From the NCBI RefSeq assembly GCF_036906915.1, contig NZ_JBAKHX010000075.1, forward strand, positions 1 through 40,467: a stretch of DNA of 40,467 nucleotides. Direction: 5' to 3'. The notes under the pieces were generated by a model. It did not search any database. It saw only the letters and a program-made list of their open reading frames with translations, and was not told the origin of the DNA. This document shows positions 31,305-39,995 of this stretch, one piece after another (position 1 is the first letter of the stretch; each line of letters begins with the position of its first letter). This DNA comes from Phytohabitans sp036906915. GTDB taxonomy: Bacteria; Actinomycetota; Actinomycetes; Mycobacteriales; Micromonosporaceae. The translations under genes and the position numbers were made by a program.

Positions 31305-32138
31305 ATGGATTTGCTCGTGGTGGGCGGTAGCGGCTTTCTCGGCCAAGAAGTCACACGCCAGGCGTTGCTCGCGGGCGACCGCGTCGTGGCGACCTTCCAC
31401 AACCACGCTCTGCCCACCGCCGGCGTCGACTGGCGAAAGCTGGACATCAGACGCCGCAACGACGTCGCGGCCCTGGTCGACCAGACCCGTCCTGCGGTGA
31501 TCATCAACGCCGCGTACCGGCAGACCGACTGGGCAACCACCGCAGACGGCGCCATGCACGTCGCCGCAGCGGCGGCCGCTGCCGGAGCCCGGCTGGTGCA
31601 TGTGTCCAGCGACGCCGTCTTCTCCGGCGCCACGGTGCGATACGACGAAGCGTGCGACCCCGACCCCACAACCCCTTACGGCGCCGCCAAGGCCGCGGCC
31701 GAAACCGCGATCAAGGGTCTGGACCCGACCGCCATCATCGCGCGAACCTCGTTGATCATCGGAGACGGCGGCTCACCCCAGGAGAAGCTGGTGCACGCGC
31801 TCGCCTCCGGCACCAGGACCGGTGCCCTCTTCACCGACGACGTACGCTGTGCGGTCCACGTCACGGACCTGGCTTCGGCGCTGCTGGAGCTGGCCAGATC
31901 CGCGTACCGCGGCATCCACCACGTCGCCGGCACCGACGCCGTCACCCGGTACGAACTAGGAGTGCTCATCGCGCGCCGGGACGGTCTCGACCAGACCGCC
32001 CTGCCCACCGGCAGGCGCGCCGACACCGGCATCCCGGGTCCTCTCGACGTCCGCCTCGACTGCACCAAAACGCAGTCACGACTGACCACGCGGCTACGCG
32101 GCGCACGCACGTTCCTCGCCCAGGTTCACCGACGTTGA
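31305..32138 (+). CDS. RmlD-like NAD(P)-dependent sugar nucleotide reductase
   Basis: 277 aa. Rossmann motif VVGGSGFLGQEV at residues 5 to 16, D-I-R-R-R-N-D at the adenine site, HVSSDAVFSG with the catalytic Ser/Thr, and Tyr125-x3-Lys129 in PYGAAKAAAE, all typical of RmlD (dTDP-4-dehydrorhamnose reductase). No other rhamnose genes are nearby, so the sugar substrate is uncertain. ATG 31305 follows TACGGT at 6 nt; the frame is open to 31260. It is divergent from the secDF pair. Confidence 0.88.
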   Translation: MDLLVVGGSGFLGQEVTRQALLAGDRVVATFHNHALPTAGVDWRKLDIRRRNDVAALVDQTRPAVIINAAYRQTDWATTADGAMHVAAAAAAAGARLVHVSSDAVFSGATVRYDEACDPDPTTPYGAAKAAAETAIKGLDPTAIIARTSLIIGDGGSPQEKLVHALASGTRTGALFTDDVRCAVHVTDLASALLELARSAYRGIHHVAGTDAVTRYELGVLIARRDGLDQTALPTGRRADTGIPGPLDVRLDCTKTQSRLTTRLRGARTFLAQVHRR

Positions 32139-32186
32139 GTGGGCGAGGCTACCAGGCAGCGGGAGCGATAGACGCTGGATCATCGA

Positions 32187-32208
32187 GGCGTCCAATTACC
32201 TGGACGCC
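32187..32208 (+). terminator. Hairpin after RmlD-like gene
   Basis: GGCGTCCA-ATTACC-TGGACGCC, perfect 8-bp stem, 49 nt after the stop. An additional 10-bp inverted pair GGATCATCGA (32177-32186) and TCGATGATCC (32273-32282) encloses the interval up to the S8 promoter. Confidence 0.5.
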
Positions 32209-32339
32209 CGAATCATTGGACGTGGGGTGACTTGCGTCGATCCAGATCATCCGCCAATCCAGGCACTGTCCATCGATGATCCGTCGTGTGACGATCTGTG
32301 TTCGGTACGTGTTGATGGGTGATCTGACGGGGGACCCTC

Positions 32340-35300
32340 ATGAACAGCGAACTTCGCCGTGGCCTTGGCCTCTTCACGGCCGCGGTGCTGGCCGCGTCCT
32401 TGCTCGGGCCGACGCCCGCAAACGCCGGACCCGCGCCCGGCGATCCGAACGGCGATCCACCCACCAAACGGCCGGCCAAGACCGTCACGCTGATCACGGG
32501 CGACCGGGTCAGCGTCGCCGCCGACGGCGGGCTGGTCGAGGTCACGCCCGCCGACGGACAGCAGCGTGCCGCCGTGCGCTTCTCGATCCAGCGCCAGCAC
32601 GGGCACCTGATCGTCGTGCCCAGCGATGCGGCTCGTCTGGTCGCCGAGGGCCGGGTGGATCTCCGGCTGTTCGACGTGACCACGCTCATCGACTTCGGCT
32701 ACGACGACGCGGCCAGCCGCGAGGTACCGATCCTGATCGGCGGTGCGCACAGCCAGGCCAAACTGCGGCGCGCGGATCTGACCGGCGCCGGCGCCGCGGT
32801 AACACGAACGCTGACCAGCATCCACGGGTTCGCCGCCCGCACCCCTAAGCGCGACGCGGCAAGGTTCTGGACCGCGGCGACGGCCACCGGCAGCGGGGTG
32901 GGCAGGCTGTGGCTCGACGGGCTGAGCCAGGTCAGCCTCGACCAGAGCGTCCCGCAGATCGGAGCGCCGACAGCCTGGTCCGCGGGGTACGACGGCACCG
33001 GTGTGACCGTGGCGGTGCTCGACACCGGCATCGACACGACACACCCGGACCTGGCGGGCCAGGTCGTCGCCGCGGCCGACTTCACGGGCGAGTCCAACAC
33101 CACCACCGACCCGAACGGTCACGGCACCCACGTGGCGTCCACGATCGCCGGCACCGGTGCGGCGTCCGGCGGCCAGTACCGTGGCGTCGCGTCCGGCGCG
33201 AAGCTGCTCAACGGCCGGGTCTGCCGCGTCGACGGCCGGTGCGCCGATTCGGCCATCGTGGCCGGGTTGGAGTGGGCCGCCGCCACCCAGCACGCCGACG
33301 TGGTCAACCTGAGCGTGGGCGGGCCGGACACCGAGACCATCGACCCCAAGGAGGCCGCGGTCAACCAGCTCACCGCCGACCACGGCACGCTCTTCGTGAT
33401 TGCGGCGGGCAACCGCGGTGACCAGGGGCCGGAGACGGTGGACTCGCCGGGCAGCGCGGAAGCGGCACTCACCGTCGGCGCGGTGACCAAACAGGACGCG
33501 CTGGCCCCGTTCTCCGGCCTGGGGCCCCGGATCGGCGACGCGGCGTTGAAGCCGGACCTGACCGGGCCCGGCGTGGACATCAACGCCGCACTGTCCAACC
33601 AGGCCGGTGGAAGTGCGGCGCGGCGTTACACCCGGTTGAGCGGCACCTCGATGGCCACCCCGCACGTGGCCGGCGCCGCCGCCATCCTGGCCCAGCGCCG
33701 TCCAACATGGACACCGGGTGAACTGAAGGCTGCTCTGATGGCGTCGGCGCAATCGGCCTCCGGCGTCAGCGCGTACGCCCAGGGCGCCGGGCGGGTGGAC
33801 GTGGCTCGGGCGATCAACACGACGCTCACCGCGTCTCCGCCGAGCGTCAGCCTGGGGCGCCAGCTCTGGCCGCATACCGACGACACCCCGGTGACCCGTA
33901 CGGTGAGCTACCGCAACGCCGGCAGCGCGCCGGTCACCCTGGCGCTCTCCCTGGCGGTCATGGACCCCGCCGGTGCACCGGCGCCCGCCGGCATGTTCGG
34001 CCTTGGCGCCACCTCGGTCAGCGTGCCGGCCGGCGGTCAGGCCAGCGTCCAGGTCACCGCCAACACCCAGGTGGCCGGCCCGGACGGTTACTACACCGGC
34101 CGGATCACCGCGACGGCCGGCGGTGTCGCGGTCGCCACCACGCCGATCGCCGTCGACCGCGAAGGCGAGAGCTACGACCTCACGCTGCGCCACCTGGACC
34201 GGCAGGGCCAACTTGCCACCGAGTACTCCACTGTCGTGTACGGGCTCGACCAGCAGCGCTCCTGGCGCCGGTTCGACCCGGACGGAACGCTGACCATCCG
34301 GGTACCGCGTGGGCGTTACCACTTCGACTCGCTCGTCACCACGGGTGCCGGCGTCGAATACACCATGCTGGTCCGGCCGGTGCTTGAGGTGACCGCGGAC
34401 ACCACTGTGGACGTCGACGCCCGGCTGGCCGCGCCGGTGACCGTCACGGTCCCGCGCCCGACCGCCCGGCTGCGGCACGGGCTGATGGGCTACATGATCC
34501 GCTCTGCCAGCCTGTCCTTCTCCGGGTGGGACCTGCGTTCGCTGACCGGCCTCTCCTCGGGCCACCTGGGCCCCGTGGTGACGGCCAACGACATGGCCTC
34601 CCAGACGGTGACGACGTGGGGGCAGCCAGGCCCGAACAACGACTACCTGGACAGCCCGTACGCCTACCACCTCGGCTGGATCGAAGACGGCCGGTTCCCG
34701 ACCGGCGTCACACGGCACGTGAGCGACAGCCAGCTCGCCACCTACCAGACCAGCTATGCGGCGCAGACCGCGACGCAGCGGTACGGCTGGCAGCACGCAC
34801 ATACCGCGCCGCTGGTCAACCGGCTCGGATGGATATCCATAACGGACCGGATGCCGTTCACCCTGCCTGCCACCCGGACCGAGTACTACACGACCGACAG
34901 CCTGCTGTGGAGCCGCGTCTACGCGGAGTCGTCGACACCGACATTCCCGAGCCAAGGCCCCGACACCGTTTTGGAGACCGCCGCGACGGCGCTGTCGCCC
35001 GGCTCGTACACCGACCGGTGGAACGCCGGCCCGTTCGTGCCTGGGCTGCTGGGGCCGACCGGTCCGGGCCGGTGGGCGAGCCGCTCCGGCGACGTGATCA
35101 ACCTGGAGTTGCCGCCCTACGGCGACCAGTCCGGTCACGCCGGGACCTCGGTCACGACGACCGCGCGGGTCGCCTTGTTCCGCGGCGGGACGCTGGTGGG
35201 CGAGAGCGACAGCCCCGGCTTCGCCACGTTCACCGTGCCGGCGGCGGCCGCCAGCTACCGGCTGACCCTCGACGCCACGCGCGGCACCGTCTCCGACTTC

Positions 35301-36158
35301 GCGACCCGCACCAGCGTGGCGTGGACGTTCCAGTCACAGTCCACACCGGACTGGCCGCCCACGCGGCTGCCGCTGATGGTCACCCGGTTCCAGCCGAACC
35401 TGGACGACCGCAACCGGGCACCGTCCAGCACCGCGTACAGTTTCCCGGTCGCGATCGACCGCCAGCCGGGGGTGGCCGCGTCGGCATTGCAGAGCCTCAC
35501 CGTCAACGTGTCCTATGACGACGGTGTCACCTGGCAGCCGGCCACGGTGTCCGGCTCAGGTGACGCCCGTACGGTTACGGTGACCCACCCGGCCGGCGAC
35601 GGCTTCGTGTCGCTGCGGTCGCAGGCGCAGGACGCCGGTGGCAACACGGTGGACCAGACCATCATCCGCGCGTACCGGCTGGGCGGCACCACTGCGCCGC
35701 CACCGCCGGTTTCGTTGAAGGCGCAGTACCAGGTGGGCAGCGCCGCCGCGACCACCAACCAGATCGGCAATCAGCTGCGGCTGGTCAACACCGGCACCAA
35801 CCCGGTCTCGCTGGCAAACGTCAAGATCCGGTACTGGTACACCGCCGATGGCGCCCAGTCGCAGCAGTACCACTGCGACTTCGCCGCGATCGGCTGCGCC
35901 GCGGTGACCGGGTCGTTCACTTCGCTGGGCGCGCCACGGCCGGGCGCCGACACCTACCTGGAGCTGTCGTTCGCCTCCGGCACGCTGGACGCCGGTGCGA
36001 ACACCGGCGCCATCCAGAGCCGGTGGAACAAGTCTGACTGGACGAACTACACGCAGACCAACGACCACTCGTTCGACCCGACGAAGACCGCCTCCGCCGA
36101 CTGGACCCGGGTCACCGTGCACTATCAGGGTCAGCTCGTCTGGGGCAGCGAACCCTGA
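32340..36158 (+). CDS. Secreted S8 (subtilisin-like) peptidase with C-terminal CBM3 domain
   Basis: 1272 aa. Signal peptide 1 to about 29 (basic start, FTAAVLAASLLG, cleavage after ANA). Catalytic domain about 190 to 500: Asp228 in VAVLDTGIDTTHPD, His261 in NGHGTHVASTIAG, oxyanion Asn358 in IAAGNRG and Ser437 in LSGTSMATPHVAGAA. A long beta-rich region (about 520 to 1115) follows, then APPPPV linker and a family 3 carbohydrate-binding module from about 1124 (VSLKAQYQVGSAAATTNQIG, KIRYWYTADGAQ, SRWNKSDWTNYTQTNDHSFD). Combination of a protease with a cellulose-type CBM suggests it acts on plant or microbial wall-bound proteins. ATG 32340 has GGGGGA upstream. A truncated paralogue follows. Confidence 0.93.
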   Translation: MNSELRRGLGLFTAAVLAASLLGPTPANAGPAPGDPNGDPPTKRPAKTVTLITGDRVSVAADGGLVEVTPADGQQRAAVRFSIQRQHGHLIVVPSDAARLVAEGRVDLRLFDVTTLIDFGYDDAASREVPILIGGAHSQAKLRRADLTGAGAAVTRTLTSIHGFAARTPKRDAARFWTAATATGSGVGRLWLDGLSQVSLDQSVPQIGAPTAWSAGYDGTGVTVAVLDTGIDTTHPDLAGQVVAAADFTGESNTTTDPNGHGTHVASTIAGTGAASGGQYRGVASGAKLLNGRVCRVDGRCADSAIVAGLEWAAATQHADVVNLSVGGPDTETIDPKEAAVNQLTADHGTLFVIAAGNRGDQGPETVDSPGSAEAALTVGAVTKQDALAPFSGLGPRIGDAALKPDLTGPGVDINAALSNQAGGSAARRYTRLSGTSMATPHVAGAAAILAQRRPTWTPGELKAALMASAQSASGVSAYAQGAGRVDVARAINTTLTASPPSVSLGRQLWPHTDDTPVTRTVSYRNAGSAPVTLALSLAVMDPAGAPAPAGMFGLGATSVSVPAGGQASVQVTANTQVAGPDGYYTGRITATAGGVAVATTPIAVDREGESYDLTLRHLDRQGQLATEYSTVVYGLDQQRSWRRFDPDGTLTIRVPRGRYHFDSLVTTGAGVEYTMLVRPVLEVTADTTVDVDARLAAPVTVTVPRPTARLRHGLMGYMIRSASLSFSGWDLRSLTGLSSGHLGPVVTANDMASQTVTTWGQPGPNNDYLDSPYAYHLGWIEDGRFPTGVTRHVSDSQLATYQTSYAAQTATQRYGWQHAHTAPLVNRLGWISITDRMPFTLPATRTEYYTTDSLLWSRVYAESSTPTFPSQGPDTVLETAATALSPGSYTDRWNAGPFVPGLLGPTGPGRWASRSGDVINLELPPYGDQSGHAGTSVTTTARVALFRGGTLVGESDSPGFATFTVPAAAASYRLTLDATRGTVSDFATRTSVAWTFQSQSTPDWPPTRLPLMVTRFQPNLDDRNRAPSSTAYSFPVAIDRQPGVAASALQSLTVNVSYDDGVTWQPATVSGSGDARTVTVTHPAGDGFVSLRSQAQDAGGNTVDQTIIRAYRLGGTTAPPPPVSLKAQYQVGSAAATTNQIGNQLRLVNTGTNPVSLANVKIRYWYTADGAQSQQYHCDFAAIGCAAVTGSFTSLGAPRPGADTYLELSFASGTLDAGANTGAIQSRWNKSDWTNYTQTNDHSFDPTKTASADWTRVTVHYQGQLVWGSEP

Positions 36159-36226
36159 CCGGTGACCAACACCCCAGGCGGCGGCCGGCTAATGGAGGTA
36201 AGACTGCGGAACTGGTCTCGCTGGCC

Positions 36227-36330
36227 TTAGCGGATCTGGATCGTGGTCGGCGGTGCGGAGCCGTGCTGGAGGCCGCCGAGTCTCTCGACGTAGCCGGAGG
36301 CGCTCCACGTCGCGGTGCGCATGCGGCTGC
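36227..36330 (-). pseudogene. C-terminal fragment of an unknown secreted protein
   Basis: Minus frame TATWSASGYVERLGGLQHGS, APPTTIQIR, stop at 36227. It reads like the end of an extracellular beta-rich protein but has no body: upstream lies the beheaded S8 paralogue on the other strand. The break at about 36330 is shared by both remnants. Confidence 0.3.
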
Positions 36331-37485
36331 TCGACCGCGTACCAGCAGGGCGCTGGCCGGATCGACGTGGCCCGCGCGGCCGCCCAGACGGTGATCACCG
36401 AACCAGCCAGTGTGTCGTTTGGCCGGCAGGTTTGGCCGTACGAGGGCGGCCCGGACGCCCGTGCGGTGACCTACCGCAACACCGGCGACGCCGACGTCAC
36501 CTTGGCGTTGGCTCTCACCGTGACCGGCCCGGATGGCGTCACCGCGGCAGCCGGGATGTTCACCGTCAGCGCCGACAGGGTGACCGTGCCGGCCGGCGGC
36601 AAGGCGCAGGTGACTGTCACGGCGGATCCGTCCGGCGTCCACCCGGCGGGACTCTATTCGGGCGCCCTGGTAGCTGTCGCCGGGTCGACCCGCGTGGTCA
36701 CTCCGGTCGGCATCCACAGGGAACCGGAAAGCTACGACCTGACCGTCTCCTTCCTTGACCACGACGGCTCGCCGACGCACAACGCCTTCCCGAGGGTGAT
36801 CGGGTGGGATCAACCGGTATGGGCATGGCTCAGGGTGAACGCCGACGGCACCTCGACCGTGCGGCTGCCCAAAGGACGCTACAACCTGGGTGCGTACATC
36901 GAGGCGGCTCAGGGAACGGCCCTGTTGATGCAGCCGGTCGTCAACTTGACCCGGAACCGCGCCATCACCTTCGACGCCCGGATGGCCAAGCCGGTCTCGA
37001 TGACCGTGCCCGAGCCGTCCGCCACGCTCGGTTTCGTGGAGGCCGGCTACAGCTTTTATCGCTCGTTCGACTCTCCCGAATCGGGGATGACGACGGGAGC
37101 GGACAGCTTCGATCGGGTGCGGATGGCGCAGATCGGCGACCCGGTGGCACCGGGTGAGCTGGTTGGCATCGTGGCCGCGCAGTGGGCCCGGTCTGACGGC
37201 GCGGGCGACTTCACCGACAGCCCCTATCTGTACGCCGTGGCGGAGGCATTTCCGGGCCGGATGCCGACCGGCTTCGCCAGGAACCACCGGGCCAAAGACC
37301 TGGCCGCTGTGCGCCAGCGCTTCGCCGCTGGCGCGCCAGGACAATCGGCAGTCCGAGCCGTGTTTCCCTTCTTCACCCCGTTCATGGAAGCATCGGGGCT
37401 TACCGTTCCGACGTCATTGCCCAGCACGCGGGTGGAATACCACAACACGAACCGCGTGCGCTGGACATCAGACCTGGGACGGGTA
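36331..37485 (+). pseudogene. S8 peptidase paralogue without catalytic domain or C-terminus
   Basis: The frame starts in YQQGAGRIDVARAAAQTVI, which aligns with YAQGAGRVDVARAINTTLT just after the catalytic Ser region of the intact peptidase upstream, and follows it in order: VSFGRQVWPYEGGPDA with VSLGRQLWPHTDDTPV, ESYDLTVSFLDHDGSP with ESYDLTLRHLDRQGQL, TRVEYHNTNRVRWTSDL with TRTEYYTTDSLLWSRVY. Catalytic Asp, His and Ser, the signal peptide, the last 400 residues and any CBM are missing; the frame then runs into unrelated sequence. It is a tandem copy cut at both ends, not a working protease. Confidence 0.85.
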
Positions 37486-37634
37486 GTCACAGCCGTCGCT
37501 GTTGACGTTGGTGAGGAAGCAGGTGAGGTCGCCGACGGTGGACACGATTCCGCCGGCCGCCCAGGCGACTCGGCGACTGAGTCACCGTGCGATACGCGAC
37601 TGGTTGTTGACCTTCGACTGTACGGTCTGTGGTC

Positions 37635-37685
37635 ATGGGCAAGGTCAAGTCCGCAGAGCCCCGCCGGCAGCGACACCCATGGTGA
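37635..37685 (+). other. Short leader ORF or frameshifted N-terminus
   Basis: ATG 37635 lies 8 nt after TACGGT (37621-37626), the leaderless pattern of this window, and encodes MGKVKSAEPRRQRHPW, ending in a TGA that overlaps the ATG of the membrane protein. It may be a leader peptide coupled to that gene, or the true N-terminus separated by a one-base deletion. Confidence 0.4.
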
Positions 37686-38182
37686 AGCAGACGTGCCCGA
37701 GGCCGTTCGCTGTGGGGCTGATGCTGGTCTGGATCGGCGTGTGGGTGGGCACGCTCGACGTGGTGGCCAACACGGTTGGGCTGTTCACGATGACGTGGGT
37801 GTGGCGCGATCACATCGAGGACTACCCGGTCGCCTTGCTCGTGATCGGCGTGGTTGCCGTCGTCGGCGTCGCCGCAGCGATCGGCACGGTTTCGCTGCTG
37901 CGGCGCGCACGGGGCCAGAGTCGGTCCGGGCGGATCGGGCTGGCGGCACTGATGTTCTGCTTCGTACCAGGCGCCGCCGCGAACTTCGCCGTAACCGAGC
38001 TCGCCTACCTCATCTGGACGGTCACCGACTGGGCCAGCCAGCACGGCAACCAGATACCGGACTGGACACCGCCCCTCCTGGTCGGGTCGCTGGTCGCGGA
38101 CGGCGTGCTGCTTTCACTCGCGCTGACGGCCGGCATCCTGCTCCTTTTACCCGTCAGCGCCCGGCACACCAGCCGTTCATGA
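37679..38182 (+). CDS. Four-helix membrane protein, unknown function
   Basis: 167 aa from ATG 37679. Four hydrophobic helices: residues about 11 to 38 (FAVGLMLVWIGVWVGTLDVV), 53 to 76 (VALLVIGVVAVVGVAAAIG), 89 to 115 (IGLAALMFCFVPGAAANF) and 136 to 160. The loop between helices 1 and 2 holds TWVWRDHIEDYP. No family recognised. There is no ribosome binding site before ATG 37679; see the overlapping leader ORF, which suggests either translational coupling or a frameshift. The frame is open to 37502. Confidence 0.65.
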   Translation: MVKQTCPRPFAVGLMLVWIGVWVGTLDVVANTVGLFTMTWVWRDHIEDYPVALLVIGVVAVVGVAAAIGTVSLLRRARGQSRSGRIGLAALMFCFVPGAAANFAVTELAYLIWTVTDWASQHGNQIPDWTPPLLVGSLVADGVLLSLALTAGILLLLPVSARHTSRS

Positions 38183-38394
38183 ATCCTGCCGATTCACCCC
38201 CAGCCGTCGACCCACAGCAGCGCCGTGTGTATGCGGCGGGGACTGCCCAGCAGTCGTTTGCGTGTGCCAGCGACGAGTACGACGAGACCGCACAGCAGCC
38301 GCCACGCCTACGAACGAACGTGCCAACAGATCCTCCGGGAAGCAACCCTGTCCCGGCCGTGCCTGCCGGCAGGAGCTTACTGGCTGCGCGTCTG
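38183..38394. other. Gene-free interval
   Basis: Between two convergent genes. No strong hairpin or coding sequence seen. Confidence 0.4.
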
Positions 38395-39813
38395 TTAAAG
38401 AGTGGGCACGATTGGCCGGATGGTGCCGTCGGTGTTGAATTCCATGCGGTCGATGGTGGTTTCGCGGTTCGTGCCGTTGCCGGCCGGTACGGCGAATCGG
38501 TGGTATGCCACGTACCAGGTGTCGGTGCCGGGTGCGCGGACCACGGAGTGATGACCGGTGCCCTTGATGCCGGCGTCGAGCCGCTTCTGCAGCACGACAC
38601 CGCGTTTGGTCCACGGGCCGAGTGGTGAGGAGCCGGTGGCGTACGCGACCCGGTAGTCCTCGCTGCGGGTGTCGTTCTCGGACCACATGAAGTAGTAGAC
38701 GCCATTGCGTTTGAACACGAACGCCCCCTCGTTGTACCCAGACGGGGTGATGACCCGCACGCGAGCCGGATCGAATGAGGTCATGTCGTTGTTCAACGGC
38801 ACTACCCGCGCGGCGCCCTGCCCCCAGTACAGGTACGACTGCCCGTCGTCGTCGGTGAAGACCATCGGGTCGATCGCCTGCCCGGAGTATTGACCGCTAC
38901 GGATCAGCGGTCGTCCCAACGCGTCCCGGAACGGGCCGGTGGGCGAGTCAGCGACCGCCACGCCGAGCTGCTTAGCGGTGTTCCCGCTAGCGAGTCCGCC
39001 GGAGAAGTAGAGGTAGTACCGGCCGTTCCTGGCCGCGACCGCTGGTGCCCAGGCAGAGTTGTCCGCCCACGATACGTCGGGCCCGTGGTTGAGGATAACG
39101 CCGTGGTCGGTCCAGTTCACCAGGTCGGTGGAGGAGAACGCCTTGTAGTACGTGCCGCTCCAGCTCGCGTACCCGTCCGTGGTCGGATACAGGTAGTAGC
39201 GGCCGTTGAAATTCATGATGTGCGGGTCGGCGAACAATCCCGGGATGACCGGGCCTTGGGTCGTCTTCGGCGCCCATGGCGCCGTGATGCGAAACGAGCT
39301 GTCCGCCTGGAACTGGGCGGTGGACTGGTAGGTATCCAGCCAGAGCGCGGAATCCCGGTGCCGGATCCGCCGGCTCGGGTAGTTGTGCGAGACCAGCGAG
39401 ACCGAGCCGGCAACAGATCCCGCGACCGGGCAGAACGTCGCATCGCCCCGGAACGTCGCATCGCCGGTGTTGGCGTCGACCCTCAGCCGGTAGTCGCGAT
39501 GCCGCAGGAACAGCCCACTCTTGGTCTGGAACGAATAGCACGCCGGCGACGCCAGACCGTTCACGATCGTGAAGGTCGCGTCGCGCTTGGTCTGCGCGTC
39601 GCTGCCCGCCGTCACCGGCGCGATCTGCCCGGTGGAGTTGAGGTGTCGCATGTACCGGCCGGCCTGGTTGACTGACTCCAGCGACTGCGCACCGGTCGGA
39701 ATCGTGTCCGCGGACGCGACCGAGCCCGGTACGACGACCAGAGCAGCCACCGCGGTCAAGACGATGGCGCTGGCTCCGGCACGGCGGGTGAGCGTTCGTC
39801 GAGAAGCGTGCAC
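38395..39813 (-). CDS. Secreted GH43 glycosidase with N-terminal AbfB (CBM42-type) domain
   Basis: 472 aa. Signal peptide 1 to about 35 (SRRTLTRRAG then a hydrophobic core, cleavage near VASA|D; the paired arginines allow Tat export). Residues about 42 to 175 are an AbfB arabinose-binding beta-trefoil (SLESVNQAGRYMRHLNSTG, GLFLRHRDYRLRVD, YPSRRIRHRDSALWLD). GH43 domain from about 190: Asp196 (LFADPHIM) base, Asp315 (AIDPMVF) pKa modulator, Glu362 (YNEGAFVF) acid. Expected activity: alpha-L-arabinofuranosidase or xylosidase on hemicellulose outside the cell. GTG 39813 is the start with AAAGG upstream; the nearby ATG 39818 is out of frame. Confidence 0.92.
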   Translation of the reverse strand: MHASRRTLTRRAGASAIVLTAVAALVVVPGSVASADTIPTGAQSLESVNQAGRYMRHLNSTGQIAPVTAGSDAQTKRDATFTIVNGLASPACYSFQTKSGLFLRHRDYRLRVDANTGDATFRGDATFCPVAGSVAGSVSLVSHNYPSRRIRHRDSALWLDTYQSTAQFQADSSFRITAPWAPKTTQGPVIPGLFADPHIMNFNGRYYLYPTTDGYASWSGTYYKAFSSTDLVNWTDHGVILNHGPDVSWADNSAWAPAVAARNGRYYLYFSGGLASGNTAKQLGVAVADSPTGPFRDALGRPLIRSGQYSGQAIDPMVFTDDDGQSYLYWGQGAARVVPLNNDMTSFDPARVRVITPSGYNEGAFVFKRNGVYYFMWSENDTRSEDYRVAYATGSSPLGPWTKRGVVLQKRLDAGIKGTGHHSVVRAPGTDTWYVAYHRFAVPAGNGTNRETTIDRMEFNTDGTIRPIVPTL

Positions 39814-39995
39814 GTCATCGCCTTTCTAGGATGGGGACGGCGGGGCGTACCCCGTGATCCGGCTGTCAAGGCGCCAGCGCGTCCGCGGCACCGCTGGCCC
39901 GGATCAAGGGGGCGGTGTTGCCGGCAACTCCCGCGGTTGTGCGCATGAGAAAAAGCTCCTGTTGCTGTTGGTGACTTGAAGGTCGGGTGGTTGGT
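39814..39995. other. Interval upstream of GH43 gene
   Basis: Holds the GH43 ribosome binding site and promoter region; no clear -35/-10 pair or hairpin found. Confidence 0.35.

Noticed and set aside
32247..35138. 963-codon minus-strand open frame opposite the S8 peptidase
   Set aside because: Mirror frame of a high-GC gene; composition Arg/Gly/Asp-rich with no domain, while the plus strand encodes a full catalytic triad.
36253..38628. 791-codon plus frame spanning the S8 remnant and beyond
   Set aside because: Only 36331-37485 is homologous; the rest is read-through across a membrane protein gene (another frame) and the antisense of GH43.
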